Source of the DNA: Acidobacteriota bacterium
GTDB taxonomy: Bacteria > Acidobacteriota > Terriglobia > Bryobacterales > UBA6623
Direction: 5' to 3'
Length of the DNA: 54,132 bases
Assembly: GCA_027592785.1 (NCBI GenBank)
Contig: JAQCLD010000016.1
Span: 1-54,132, forward strand
Part shown: one piece after another, positions 32,882-41,796 of the stretch
Layout of the letters: every line of letters starts with the position of its first letter
Position numbering within the stretch: position 1 is the stretch's first letter
Position numbers and translations under genes: made by a program
The notes under the pieces: generated by a model
What the model saw: only the letters and a program-made list of their open reading frames with translations
Databases searched by the model: none
Told to the model about the DNA's origin: nothing

Positions 32882-32962
32882 CTTCGTTCGGTGGCTTAGC
32901 GCTACAGACAGGCGGGTGGGATGATGCGGGATGGCGGATATCCCCAGCGCGCAGACGCGATG

Positions 32963-33233
32963 ATGAATCGATCATTCGCTGGCGCTCTCCTCTGCGCGGC
33001 GCCGGCGGCAAGTTGGGCTTGTGCGCCACTGGGCCCCCCGGCCGCCGAGATCAAGAGTCCCGAGGCGCCCGTTAGCTTCGAACAGGGTGATGATCAGATC
33101 GGGGTCTCGGTCAACGGCAAAGCCTTCACCTCGTTCCGCTACGAGGAACGATGGGACAAGCCATTCCTATATCCCCTCACGACTGCGTCAGGGAGGGTGA
33201 TCTCGCGCGGCTACCCGGTAGAGCCGCGGGAGG
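32963..33233 (+). pseudogene. DUF6807 (PmoA-like) lipoprotein cut by an IS21-like end
   Basis: About 90 residues remain after a lipoprotein-type signal (start ATG 32963, SFAGALLCAAPAASWAC). The stretch EERWDKPFLYPLTTASGRVI then SRGYPVEP matches the intact paralogue at 46823-47785 almost residue for residue. Homology stops at about 33233, where TGAGAACGGCGCTGCAAAAC starts an IS-like end. The remaining two thirds of the gene are not found in the window. It was probably co-transcribed with the DapA-like gene. Confidence 0.85.
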
Positions 33234-33616
33234 TGAGAACGGCGCTGCAAAACTAGACCACGAGGCGGCGGTTGAAGGCGCCCTCAGGGCGCCGGGAAAC
33301 TAGACCGCCAGGTGGTCCGCGAGCATCCCTGGGGTGCGGTGTGGAACACCGGGAGGGATGTATCGCGAGGAGTTGTACGCCCAAGTCCGTCGCAGCGTCT
33401 TCGTAGAAGGGATCAGCGAGCGGGAAGCGGCAAGTCTGTTCGGGATCGCGCGCGAGACGGTGCGCAAGATCGTGCGCTACGCGACGCAGCCGGGCTACCA
33501 ACGCTCGAAGCCGGTGAAGCGGCCGAAGCTGCGGCCCTACACCGGGATCATCGACCAGATCCTCGCCGGCGACCGCGATCAACCGCGCAAGCAACGTCAC
33601 ACCGCCAAGCGGATCG
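33234..33616 (+). mobile_element. istA: IS21-like element end and IstA N-terminal fragment
   Basis: The DNA starts TGAGAACGG and shows repeated AAACTAGACC blocks (33250-33259 and 33297-33306), typical of IS21 multiple terminal repeats. An ATG at 33358 opens an IstA-like frame: YREELYAQVRRSVFVEGIS, ASLFGIARETVRKIVRYATQ, RPYTGIIDQILAGDRD, which is the helix-turn-helix end of the transposase. The frame runs to HTAKRI near 33616 and then changes to an unrelated integrase tail. The DDE domain is missing, so the element is dead here. Confidence 0.85.
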
Positions 33617-33733
33617 GATCTCCAGGTCGATCCCAAGGTGACGGCCGGCCAGCCCGGCCATTCCGTAGACGTCAACCAGAACGTCTACACACAAGCCAAC
33701 CTGAATCGCCGCTTGGAGGCGGTGAAGCGGTGA
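33617..33733 (+). pseudogene. Integrase C-terminal tail
   Basis: The frame from 33617 reads DLQVDPKVTAGQPGHSVDVN then QNVYTQANLNRRLEAVKR and stops at TGA 33731-33733. The GH...NVYTQA pattern fits the last catalytic His and the Tyr nucleophile of a tyrosine recombinase. Everything before it was lost, with IstA fused at 33616. It is 86 bases from a tRNA-Gly 3' fragment, its likely integration target. Confidence 0.65.
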
Positions 33734-33819
33734 GAGAACGCTTGTGTGGCCGCTGACGCGGCTTATCAGACTACCAACGGACTACGGATATCTGGCCTGA
33801 CTGTAAGCTACTGAAAAAA

Positions 33820-33856
33820 TGGAGCAGGAGACGGGGATCGAACCCGCGACATTCAG
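33820..33856 (-). other. tRNA-Gly 3'-end fragment, presumed att site
   Basis: On the minus strand the sequence reads TGAATGTCGCGGGTTCGATC, then CCCGTCTCCTGCTCCA. This is the T arm, acceptor strand and CCA of a typical bacterial tRNA-Gly(GCC). No D arm, anticodon arm or 5' acceptor strand precedes it, so it is not a functional tRNA. It marks an integration boundary. The following 278 bases to the AbiE gene hold no gene except its promoter. Confidence 0.75.
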
Positions 33857-34072
33857 CTCGGGAAGTCACGAATCTGCTGTAAATAAAGAACTTAGAGTCA
33901 AACGGCGTTGATCTCTGCCACCCTAAGTCCTGTAGTTTCAACTCGGTCGTTTCGACCTCCCGCTAACGGAGCCAGATTGGAGCCAATCAGGATCACTTCG
34001 GCTCGATCCGGCAAGTGCCCCCTCCCGCTCGTTTAGATCGCTCCCAGTTGTCGCATCCTGGCTACGACAGTA

Positions 34073-34129
34073 TTGACGAATCAAAACGCATTGTTTAGCA
34101 TGAATATCGTTGTCGTAGCTGAGCTACGA
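34073..34129 (+). promoter_or_regulatory. AbiE promoter and autoregulatory palindrome
   Basis: TTGACG (34073-34078), 17 bases, then TAGCAT (34096-34101) is a good sigma70-type promoter. Just after it TCGTAGCT-G-AGCTACGA (34113-34129) is a perfect inverted repeat, five bases before the ATG. A third half-site GCTACGA lies at 34061-34067, so repressor sites bracket the promoter. AbiEi antitoxins are known to bind inverted repeats in their own promoter, which fits. Confidence 0.65.
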
Positions 34130-34134
34130 TTCTG

Positions 34135-34857
34135 ATGAGCAAACTAAACGATCTCTTCCAAGAGGCGAAGTCCGGGCGTCCCGTAACCTCCGATGAATTG
34201 AACGCCCTTGGCATCTCAGCGGACCTTGCAGTTCACTACGTCCGTGCGGGCTGGCTCAAGCGCTTGGCTCGAGGCGTCTACGTTCGACCCGACAGCCCTG
34301 TTGAACTCTATCCCAGTCTACAGCAGCTCGAGCGCCGACTCGAAGGGCTGCACGTCGGCGGGAAGACAGCGCTCGACTGGCACGGCGTTCGGCACAATCT
34401 TGCGCAACGCCCTCAGCTACAGCTCTACGGCTGGGCGTCCGGTCGGCTGCCGGCATGGTTCACCGAGCGATTTCCAGCGAGCTACCACCGGCTCCGCCTA
34501 TTCGACGAACCGTCGGACACGCCGCTCCGAGTCGCTCGTTTCCAACGTCAATCTGACGGGCCGCTTGTGTCCGAGCCCGAAAGAGCGGTCTTGGAGTTAC
34601 TGAGCGACGTCGGGGTACGGCAACCGCTCCAGGAGGCGCGGGATGTTCTCGAAGGAGCGACATCTCTGCGAGCGGCCGTTCTGCAGGAGCTGCTGCTGCG
34701 CTGCAGGCAGGTCAAGACCGTTCGGCTCTGCCTGACCCTCGGCCGAGAGCTGGGGCTTCCCTGGGCCACGAAACTCGACCCGGAGCACCTTCCGACCGGA
34801 AGCGACAAGCGCTGGGTGGGCCGTTCGAAAGAGGGCCTACTGGTACTCGAGCCATGA
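34135..34857 (+). CDS. abiEi: AbiEi-like antitoxin of a type IV toxin-antitoxin system
   Basis: The 240-residue protein has an N-terminal winged helix (VTSDELNALGISADLAVHYV, RAGWLKRLARGVYVRPD at 17-52). The AbiEi antitoxin body follows (LHVGGKTALDWHGVRHNLA, LVSEPERAVLELLSDVG). AbiEi represses its promoter and counteracts AbiEii. The stop overlaps the toxin start by four bases (ATGA). The pair lies between IS and integrase remnants, consistent with arrival on a mobile island and a role in phage defence or island retention. Confidence 0.88.
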   Translation: MSKLNDLFQEAKSGRPVTSDELNALGISADLAVHYVRAGWLKRLARGVYVRPDSPVELYPSLQQLERRLEGLHVGGKTALDWHGVRHNLAQRPQLQLYGWASGRLPAWFTERFPASYHRLRLFDEPSDTPLRVARFQRQSDGPLVSEPERAVLELLSDVGVRQPLQEARDVLEGATSLRAAVLQELLLRCRQVKTVRLCLTLGRELGLPWATKLDPEHLPTGSDKRWVGRSKEGLLVLEP

Positions 34858-35768
34858 ACCCGACTTACCTGGCGACCGCTCGGCTGCTGGTGGAGGCTGC
34901 GCCTCTGGTCTTCGAAGGCGGCGGCTTCGCGTTGAAAGGCGGCACGGCGATCAACTTGTTTCTGCGTGAGATGCCGCGCCTCTCTGTCGATCTCGATCTG
35001 GTCTTTACGAATCACCACATGCCCCGAGCTGAAGCGCTGGCAGCGATCAACGGGGCGCTGCGCGCGAGCCGGGACCGCCTCGTGAAGCGAGGACTCAAGG
35101 TGCAGGCCCTGTCGACAGGTGATCTGGGAGAAACCAAGCTGCTCGTACGCCGCGATGACCTCGCCGTAAAGATCGAGGTCAACACGGTGATTCGTGGCAC
35201 GATCCACCCGACGAGAACGATGTCGCTGAGCTTGGCGGCGAGCGACGCGTTGATGGCCGACCTGGAACTGCCGCTGCTCTCGCCGGAGGAGATCTACGGC
35301 GGCAAGCTGGTCGCCGCCATGGATCGCCAGCACCCGCGTGACCTCTTCGACGTCATGGAGCTGTTCGGGCATGGTGGCGTCACGCCGGAGATCCGGCGGG
35401 CGTTTGTGGTGTACCTCGCCAGCCACAACCGGCCGCTGTATGAGGTCTTATTTCCAAAGCCCAAGGACATCCGCCTGGCCTACGAAGGATCGTTCGCCGG
35501 AATGACGAGGGAGCCGGTCTCTCTCGATGCACTAATGGCGACTAGCGAGAAGCTATTGCGCGAGCTGCCCGACTCGCTCGACACGTACGAGCGAGACTTC
35601 CTGCGAACGCTGGCGCGCTCCCAACCAGACTGGTCGAGGCTGGGGATTCCCCACCTGGCGGAGCTCCCGGCGATCCGTTGGCGTATCCAGAACGTCGAGG
35701 CGCTGGGACGAACGCAACCAGCAAGACTCCGCACTCTCGCTGATGCGCTGGACGCGAGGCTCGGCTAG
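34854..35768 (+). CDS. abiEii: AbiEii-like nucleotidyltransferase toxin
   Basis: The 304-residue protein has the AbiEii signature KGGTAINLF with RLSVDLDLVF, placing catalytic Asp at 46 and 48. IKIEV-type (VKIEVNT) and LYGGK-type (IYGGKLVAAMDRQHPRDLFD) motifs follow. Known AbiEii/MenT toxins transfer nucleotides, some onto tRNA 3' ends, and stop growth on phage infection. Length and motifs look intact, so it should be active when not held by AbiEi. The end is followed by unassigned DNA and a reversed IstA fragment. Confidence 0.9.
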   Translation: MNPTYLATARLLVEAAPLVFEGGGFALKGGTAINLFLREMPRLSVDLDLVFTNHHMPRAEALAAINGALRASRDRLVKRGLKVQALSTGDLGETKLLVRRDDLAVKIEVNTVIRGTIHPTRTMSLSLAASDALMADLELPLLSPEEIYGGKLVAAMDRQHPRDLFDVMELFGHGGVTPEIRRAFVVYLASHNRPLYEVLFPKPKDIRLAYEGSFAGMTREPVSLDALMATSEKLLRELPDSLDTYERDFLRTLARSQPDWSRLGIPHLAELPAIRWRIQNVEALGRTQPARLRTLADALDARLG

Positions 35769-35925
35769 CCAACCCTATATGAACAAATCTACGTCAGCCT
35801 CCTGCCGCAGGAGGCCGAAGCCGCGGAACGCTGGCATTGACAGCTACGGGCTTATCTATCAGTGGGCGAGGAGATCGAGCGCTTCCATTGCACCCTGGAC
35901 GTCCCAGCCCTCGACTGGCGTAGTC

Positions 35926-36310
35926 GCGTGCGAGCCGATCCAGTCGGGCAGTTGCTGCGTCCAGCTGGCCTCGGCGTAGGTGTAGGAGCTCGCGCCCAGC
36001 ACGGCGACGAAGATCTGCGCCTGACGCAGCTCGCCCGTACGCGGGTTCTCGACCGGAACCGTCGCCCCGGCATAGTCGACGAACAGCTTCTCGCCGGCGC
36101 GATGCCGTTGCCGCAGCACGACGTCGAGCTTGCGCCGCCAGCGCCAGGTACAGCTCGCAGAACTGGCTGTAGCGGTAACCGCCGGGCTGCTGCTCGAAGT
36201 ACTCCTCCCACAGCAACTGCAACGTGACGTGCTTGTGCGTGGTGAGCTGCTCGTGGACGGCGGCGAAGTCCGGCGCCGCCTTGTGGTAGCGCTCCGGCGC
36301 GGCTCGCCTC
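35926..36310 (-). pseudogene. istA: IS21-like IstA central fragment, frameshifted
   Basis: On the minus strand [20 protein letters not shown] then [20 protein letters not shown] and FCELYLA are followed, after a frameshift near 36140, by [39 protein letters not shown]. This is the middle of IstA including the first catalytic Asp (VDYAG). Both transposase ends are missing. It points opposite to the IstA fragment at 33358. DNA between 35769 and 35925, and from 36311 to 36455, has no recognisable gene. Confidence 0.85.
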
Positions 36311-36455
36311 GGCCCGCCTCACACAGTAGTGGACGTTGCTCTGGCCGATCGAACAGAAGCGTGATCGGGCGCTGTCCGAACCCCAGCTCGCTCGGATTCA
36401 GCCTGCCGGCTACAACTCTCGCGAATAGGGCCTCGCGCCTGGAGCCGGCGGCAGT

Positions 36456-38204
36456 CTACTCGAGCAGCCTCTGGGTGGGCGACCACAAATCTACGCCGAA
36501 CTGCATGGTTGGACTACCTGCTTCGTGCGCTCCAACGTCCGGAGCCGCACCTTCATATCCGTCGTTGAAGTTGGGCAAGACCTGGCCGGCGTCATGTCCG
36601 AGCGAGCCCGGAATCAACTGGTAGTTGCCGGCGCCGCCTGGGCCGTGACCCGGCCGAAAGCGCGGCACTCCCTGGATCGCGTGCGGACCGCGAGCGTGCG
36701 CCGAGTCGAAGCGCCCATTGTGTAGATCGTAGTCCTCGGACAGATATCTACCCCGAATCCCGGAGAACGTGAACACATCGCGGAGCGCCCATTGCTCCGT
36801 CTGCCAAATGTTGTTGCGAGAGACCATGCGCACGAGCGAATCGGAATCGTAAAGGTCATAGCCGTTTCCAGCGGCGAGGGAGTCGCACTGGCCACCGTCG
36901 CACAAGACCGTGTTGTGGTAGACGAACAAGACGCTGGACCAAGCCGCCTCTTTCTTTTCTTGACTCGGCATGAGAAAGGCGGCTACGAGCCGGTCCATCG
37001 TGTCCTCGCCCCGCCCGCTCACCTTGTGCGGCTCCAGCGTTCTCTCGCTTACGTTGCGCCAAATATAGACGGGGCCTTCCCAATCGTAACCGGCGGAGAT
37101 CGCCTTGAACACGCGGGTGAAATAGTTATTCCAGATGCGAACGTTCCTGTCGCCCCGTTCCACCTCGATCGCGTCGTCCCAACAATCGGAGAAGCTATTC
37201 CCGTATATATCGGAATCGCGAACCAGACCGTTGCCCGGCGAGGGCTTCGTACCGAGAGACTCGAACAAGATGTCGTTGAACATGTGTTCCCGGTCAGAAA
37301 AGAAGTCGTTGTAGCGGATCACGTGATTCCCGGCCGACGGCGGCCCCAGAACGATCGCCTTCGGCCCTTGCGGATGCGACGAGCTGAAAAACGGACTCCA
37401 TTCGGTCCAGTTGCTCGATCGGTAGGCGGGATGGTGGATCCGGTTTCCCTGGATCACGAGGCGTTCGACGTCCCGCCCTTCAGACCGGATCGCGGCATCG
37501 AGGTGCACGCCCAGATCGGGAGGATAGGGCCGCGCGCTCTTCCGCGTTTCACGCCTTCCCCAGCCGCTGATATCGCAGCCCTCGATGACGACGTCACGGT
37601 GGTTTCCGATCAGGATTCCTTGTTTGCGGGCTCCGCGGCACACGATTCCCCTTACAATTACGTAGTCGGCGGCGACGACGACGCAGGAGTCGGCCTTCCG
37701 CTCGAGGTCGATGACCGTGCCGTCCGGATGGGCTTGGTAAAGAACCCAGGCCCCGGGTTTCCTTCCCCGTGCGATGGTATACGTCTTCGAGGACACGCCG
37801 CGTTCCAGGGTCACGACCTCGCCCACCGGAAAGGCTTCGTCCCAGGTGGCCGCCTCGACGATGTCCGAATAGCCGGTATCTAGAGTCAGCTCGAATTGGT
37901 ATTTCGTCGCGGGGAGCAGTCCGACGACGCTCCCTCGATACTGTCTCGTTTGGGGGTCGAACCAGAGGGGTTGCGCCGTACGCTACTCCTCCCCAGCCTG
38001 GCGATACCGAACGCGACAGTTCTGGTCCCCGGCGCCGTGACCGGGAACATGCCAGTAGAGACTCATGCTGTGGAAAGTAGGAACCGCCGACGCCCGGGCC
38101 GGAGGATCGGCTGCCTGGAGGGCGAGATCGGCCGAGAGCGCCAGTATTGCCAGCCAGGCGAATACCGTGGCGGACATTCGGCAGGCCCTAGGCAGGATCC
38201 CCAT
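36456..38204 (-). pseudogene. Secreted right-handed beta-helix protein broken by one in-frame TAG
   Basis: The gene reads in one frame from ATG 38202-38204 to the stop at 36456, except for TAG at 37983-37985. The N-part holds a signal peptide (TVFAWLAILALSADLALQA) and the first strands of an Fn3-like domain (FHSMSLYWHVPGHGAGDQNC, RVRYRQAGEE). After the TAG it continues in frame with RTAQPLWFDPQTRQYRGSVV. Then a parallel beta-helix follows (YVIVRGIVCRG, DVVIEGCDIS, LVIQGNRIHH, GNSFSDCWDDAIEVERG) as in pectate lyase or chondroitinase-B-like proteins. A TGG to TAG change fits because Trp is expected there. A late start at 37826 would lack the signal. Confidence 0.8.
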
Positions 38205-38236
38205 CGCTAGCGAAAGCTCTATGCGGGAACACGGGG

Positions 38237-39511
38237 CTACAGGACGCTCGGCGTCCCCCAGTGCCGTCGATAGCGGCGCTCGACGTGGAGGTTCGCGGCC
38301 GCGTCGCCCGCTATCGTCTCGGTCTCCGCGTCGAACTGGAGGGTCCGGCCGGTCCGCGCGACGATGTTCGCCAAGTGACAATGCAAAGCCGATAGGTGGC
38401 CGATCCCGATATCGGCGTTGGGGAGGTCTCGGGACTTGATGGAGTCGATGAAGTCCTGAGCGTGAATGGACATCTCGTTCTCGCGTTCTTCGTCGTGGAG
38501 GATCTGCTCGCCCTTGGCGTCCAGGACCTTGAAGCCCCACTTGCGATTCCAACGGCCGATGACGACTTGACCGTCGGAGCCATAGATGGCGACGCCGTTG
38601 TCGACACCCTCCATCGGATAAGGCGTCCAGATGCGCATCTCCCAGATCATGGCCTTGTCGCCGTAATCGAAGGTGACGTTCATCGTATCGGGTGTTTGCT
38701 GGTCGTCGTCGAAGAAGACTTTGCGGCCCATGCCCGAGATGGTCTTCGGGTAGTTGACGCCCAGCGCCCAGCGCGCGATGTCCATTTGGTGGGCGCCGTC
38801 GTTACCGGCGTCACCGGTGCCGAAGTGCCAGTGCCAATGCCATTTGTAGTGGAAGCGGTTCGGATTGAACGGAATCCAGGGCGCGGGGCCGAGCCACGTT
38901 TCGTAGTCGACGCCCTCGGGCACGGGACCGTCCTCGGCATGACCGATGTCGTCGCGGAGCTGAATGTTCCACGCCTTGGCCATCAGCACTTTGCCGATCT
39001 TGCCGGATCTGGCGTAGTCGATGGCTCGAATGGTGGACGGGCGGTTGCGGGACTGCGTGCCGTGCTGGACGATCCGGCCGTGGTAGCGCGCGCAATTGAC
39101 GAGCAGGCGGCCTTCGCGGATGTTGTGCGAGCAGGGCTTTTCCACGTAGACGTCCTTCCCTGCCTCGCAGGCGAGCAGGGCGGCCGGCGTGTGCCAATGG
39201 TCGGGGGTGGCGATGACGACGGCGTCCACATCCTTCAGGTCGAAGGCTCGACGCATGTCGGCGCTGGTGGGCGGCTGAGCGACGCCCAGTTTCTTGAGGG
39301 AGGCCGCGGCGCGCTCGAGGGACGCCTCATCCGCATCGACGAGATGGGCGATGTTGACTTCGGGCAATTGGGCATACGTATCCAGAAGTCCCCTTCCACG
39401 GCCGCCTACACCGACGAAGGCGAGATTCACTTTCTCGTTGGCGGCGACGGCGCGGCGCGCCGTTAGAGCGGAGAGCGCGGCGGCTCCCAGGAAGAAATGA
39501 CGTCGGTTCAT
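38237..39511 (-). CDS. Gfo/Idh/MocA family oxidoreductase, Tat-exported
   Basis: The preferred start is ATG 39509-39511, giving the Tat signal NRRHFFLGAAALSALTARRA; the frame is open 50 residues further upstream but that part looks random. The Rossmann motif is VAFVGVGGRGRGLLDTYAQL-like (AFVGVGGRGRG), with DVDAVVIATPDHWHTPAALL and GKDVYVEKPCSHNIREGR. The C-terminal domain has HWHWHFGTGDAGNDGAHQMD, typical of the secreted subgroup common in Planctomycetes. It lies 32 bases before the beta-helix gene and probably shares its transcript. It would oxidise or reduce a released sugar. Confidence 0.93.
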   Translation of the reverse strand: MNRRHFFLGAAALSALTARRAVAANEKVNLAFVGVGGRGRGLLDTYAQLPEVNIAHLVDADEASLERAAASLKKLGVAQPPTSADMRRAFDLKDVDAVVIATPDHWHTPAALLACEAGKDVYVEKPCSHNIREGRLLVNCARYHGRIVQHGTQSRNRPSTIRAIDYARSGKIGKVLMAKAWNIQLRDDIGHAEDGPVPEGVDYETWLGPAPWIPFNPNRFHYKWHWHWHFGTGDAGNDGAHQMDIARWALGVNYPKTISGMGRKVFFDDDQQTPDTMNVTFDYGDKAMIWEMRIWTPYPMEGVDNGVAIYGSDGQVVIGRWNRKWGFKVLDAKGEQILHDEERENEMSIHAQDFIDSIKSRDLPNADIGIGHLSALHCHLANIVARTGRTLQFDAETETIAGDAAANLHVERRYRRHWGTPSVL

Positions 39512-39790
39512 AGCGTTCGAGCCTCTCCTGACTCTACCGTAGGCACACCTCAAGCTAACCGAGGCGCCGTGCGCGAGAGTAGTTCCAGGTGGTCTGACAG
39601 CCGGCTCGACCCGAAATTCGAGTTCCGGAACGTTCCCAAAGGCAAGCCGGCGTGCGCTCAACCGACTGATCTTTAGCGACTTGGCGGCTTGGCGTCACGG
39701 CGCGATCCAGAACTCCGTTGACTCTTCAGCGCTGTGATACACTCCGGTCGGCCGTGAGGGCATTCGAGCTGAATCGAATGGACGCCGGAA

Positions 39791-40747
39791 ATGAATCTCG
39801 TTAGCCCCTTCCGCGGGATTTTGCCCGCTCTGCAATTACCTTATCGTGACGGCGGTGAGATCGACGAAGTCGAGCTTCGCCGTTTCGCCGGGTGGCTGGC
39901 CGGCCACGAGGGGATCGGCGGGTTGGTCACGAACGGCCATACCGGCGAGGTGTTCGCCCTGAGCGCCGCCGAGCGCGCGGAGGTTACTCGCATCGTGGCG
40001 GATGAGGCCGGCGGACGCGTTCCCGTGATCTCCGGGATCTGCTGCGAGTCGCTCGCCGAAGCGGTCGAACACGCCGGGATGGCCGAGGAGGCGGGGGCGC
40101 GGGGACTGCTGGTGATGCCCCCGCACTACTGGTTGCGCTTCGGGATGCGGCCCGAGCACGTGTTGGAGCACTTCACGGCGGTGGGCCAAGCCGTGAGCAT
40201 CAACCTGATCGTACACATCTACCCGGCCTGGACGCGGGCCGCCTACTCGTCGGAGTTGCTGGCTGAGCTGGCACAACTGCCAACGGTGACGACCTTCAAG
40301 ATCGGGACGCGGGAGATGTCGAAGTACCAGCGCGATATCTCGGCCATTCGGCGGGCAAACGCCGCCTGCACGATCCTCACCTGCCACGACGAGTACGTTC
40401 TGGCGTCGATGGTGCAAGGAGTGGACGGCGCCCTGGTTGGGTTTGCGTCCTTCATCCCGGAGTTGCTCACCGCTCTGTACCGCGCGGTATGCGAAGGCGA
40501 TTTACGGACCGCGCAGGAGATTCAGCGGAGAATCGACGGACTGAAGGAAGTGGTCTACGCGAATGAGGAGCCTTCGGGCGAGGCGCACGCGCGGATGAAG
40601 ACAGCAATGATGTTGTCGGGGCGCTTGAAGTCCGATGCCGTGCGGGCGCCGTTTCGGCCTCCGGGGCCGGAAGTACAAAAACGCATCCAGGCTGCGCTGG
40701 AAGCGGCGAATCTGGAACCAGGTCCGCTGTCGGCGGGTGATCGGTGA
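39791..40747 (+). CDS. DapA-like aldolase/dehydratase coupled to a TRAP importer
   Basis: The 318-residue TIM barrel has the Schiff-base lysine in TTFKIGTREM (Lys170), catalytic Tyr in VHIYPAW (Tyr144) and the loop NGHTGE at 48-53. These show a DHDPS-family enzyme with a non-DapA substrate pocket. The gene stop overlaps the GTG start of the TAXI binding protein (GTGA), so aldolase and importer are made together. A keto-acid or sugar acid brought in by the transporter is the likely substrate. The 279-bp gap before it must hold the promoter, divergent from the oxidoreductase gene. Confidence 0.88.
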   Translation: MNLVSPFRGILPALQLPYRDGGEIDEVELRRFAGWLAGHEGIGGLVTNGHTGEVFALSAAERAEVTRIVADEAGGRVPVISGICCESLAEAVEHAGMAEEAGARGLLVMPPHYWLRFGMRPEHVLEHFTAVGQAVSINLIVHIYPAWTRAAYSSELLAELAQLPTVTTFKIGTREMSKYQRDISAIRRANAACTILTCHDEYVLASMVQGVDGALVGFASFIPELLTALYRAVCEGDLRTAQEIQRRIDGLKEVVYANEEPSGEAHARMKTAMMLSGRLKSDAVRAPFRPPGPEVQKRIQAALEAANLEPGPLSAGDR

Positions 40748-41796
40748 GCGGGCGATCCAATATCCGGACGGGAGCCGCGGTGCTTGCCACCGTATTGTCG
40801 TTCTCCACGGTGTTGTCGCTCTCCTGCTCGGACCCTTCCAAGACCGGCACGGAATCCGCGACACCCGACTGGACCTCGATTTCGATCGGAGCGATGCCTC
40901 CGGGCACCTCTTGGTACGTATTTGGCGCCACGTTGGCAACCTTGCTCGAGAAGGAACTGCCGGCGGGAACGCGCGTGGAGGTGGTCGCCCGGGGAGGAGC
41001 GATCGGCAACCCGATTCTGGTGGACCGCGGGACGGAGACGATCGCCCTGGCCCAAGCGGCGACCGCGGCATGGGCGATGGAAGGGGACGAACGAGCCTAC
41101 GGCGGAAAGAAATACACAAACATCCGCGCGCTCGCGGGAGGGCTCAACGCCGTTTGGCAAATGGCTCTCCTGCGGGAAAGCTACATCGAGCGCACGGGCA
41201 ACGACACGCTCGAGAAGGCGTTGCTGTCGAACAAGCCGATTCGTATCGTGATGAAGCCCAACGGTAGCGTCGTTCCGATCTTGGCGGATCGCATTTTCGA
41301 GGCGGTCGGAACGAGCCGCGAGGAGATCGTCGCGAAGGGCGGCGAGATCATCCAAGTCTCGGCAAACCAGATCCCGACCCTGTTGCGCGACGGCAGAGCC
41401 GATCTCTACTTCGAATCCGCTATCCGTGGACACCCGACGATCACGGAGGTGACGGCGACGGAGAGGATTCGATTTATGGATCTGCCCGCGCGCGTGCTCA
41501 CCGCTCTCAGCGGTCCTGGTCTGACTCCGGTTCCAATGCCGAAATGGTTCGAAGGACAAACTGGGCCAACGGACGGCGTGGATATGGGCACGGTGTTGAT
41601 CGCGCACAAGGATCTCCCCGACGATTTGGCGTACGCGATCGCGCGGACCGTTTGCGAGAACAAGGACGACATGGCGAGCTCCCACAAGGCATGGCTCGAC
41701 TTCGATCCCCGTCTGGCGGGACAACCGGCGCAGACCGGAATTCCTTTGCACCCGGGCGCCGAACTGTACTACAGGGAAAAGGGATGGTATCCGTAG
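40744..41796 (+). CDS. TAXI-family TRAP transporter solute-binding lipoprotein
   Basis: The 350-residue protein starts at GTG 40744 and has a lipoprotein signal (VLSFSTVLSLSC) with the Cys in the right place. The body has the TAXI pattern: SISIGAMPPGTSWYVFGATL, VVARGGAIGNPILVDRGTET, IALAQAATAAWAMEG. It binds a carboxylate-type ligand in the periplasm and delivers it to the fused TRAP permease encoded next. It overlaps that gene by 13 bases. Lipid anchoring is unusual for Gram-negative TAXI proteins, which are mostly soluble. Confidence 0.9.
   Translation: MSGRSNIRTGAAVLATVLSFSTVLSLSCSDPSKTGTESATPDWTSISIGAMPPGTSWYVFGATLATLLEKELPAGTRVEVVARGGAIGNPILVDRGTETIALAQAATAAWAMEGDERAYGGKKYTNIRALAGGLNAVWQMALLRESYIERTGNDTLEKALLSNKPIRIVMKPNGSVVPILADRIFEAVGTSREEIVAKGGEIIQVSANQIPTLLRDGRADLYFESAIRGHPTITEVTATERIRFMDLPARVLTALSGPGLTPVPMPKWFEGQTGPTDGVDMGTVLIAHKDLPDDLAYAIARTVCENKDDMASSHKAWLDFDPRLAGQPAQTGIPLHPGAELYYREKGWYP

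Noticed and set aside
33857..34060. Minus-strand frame ending VAEINAV beside the tRNA-Gly fragment, possibly an integrase tail
   Set aside because: Only about 30 residues, no catalytic motif; a link to an integrase is not supportable.
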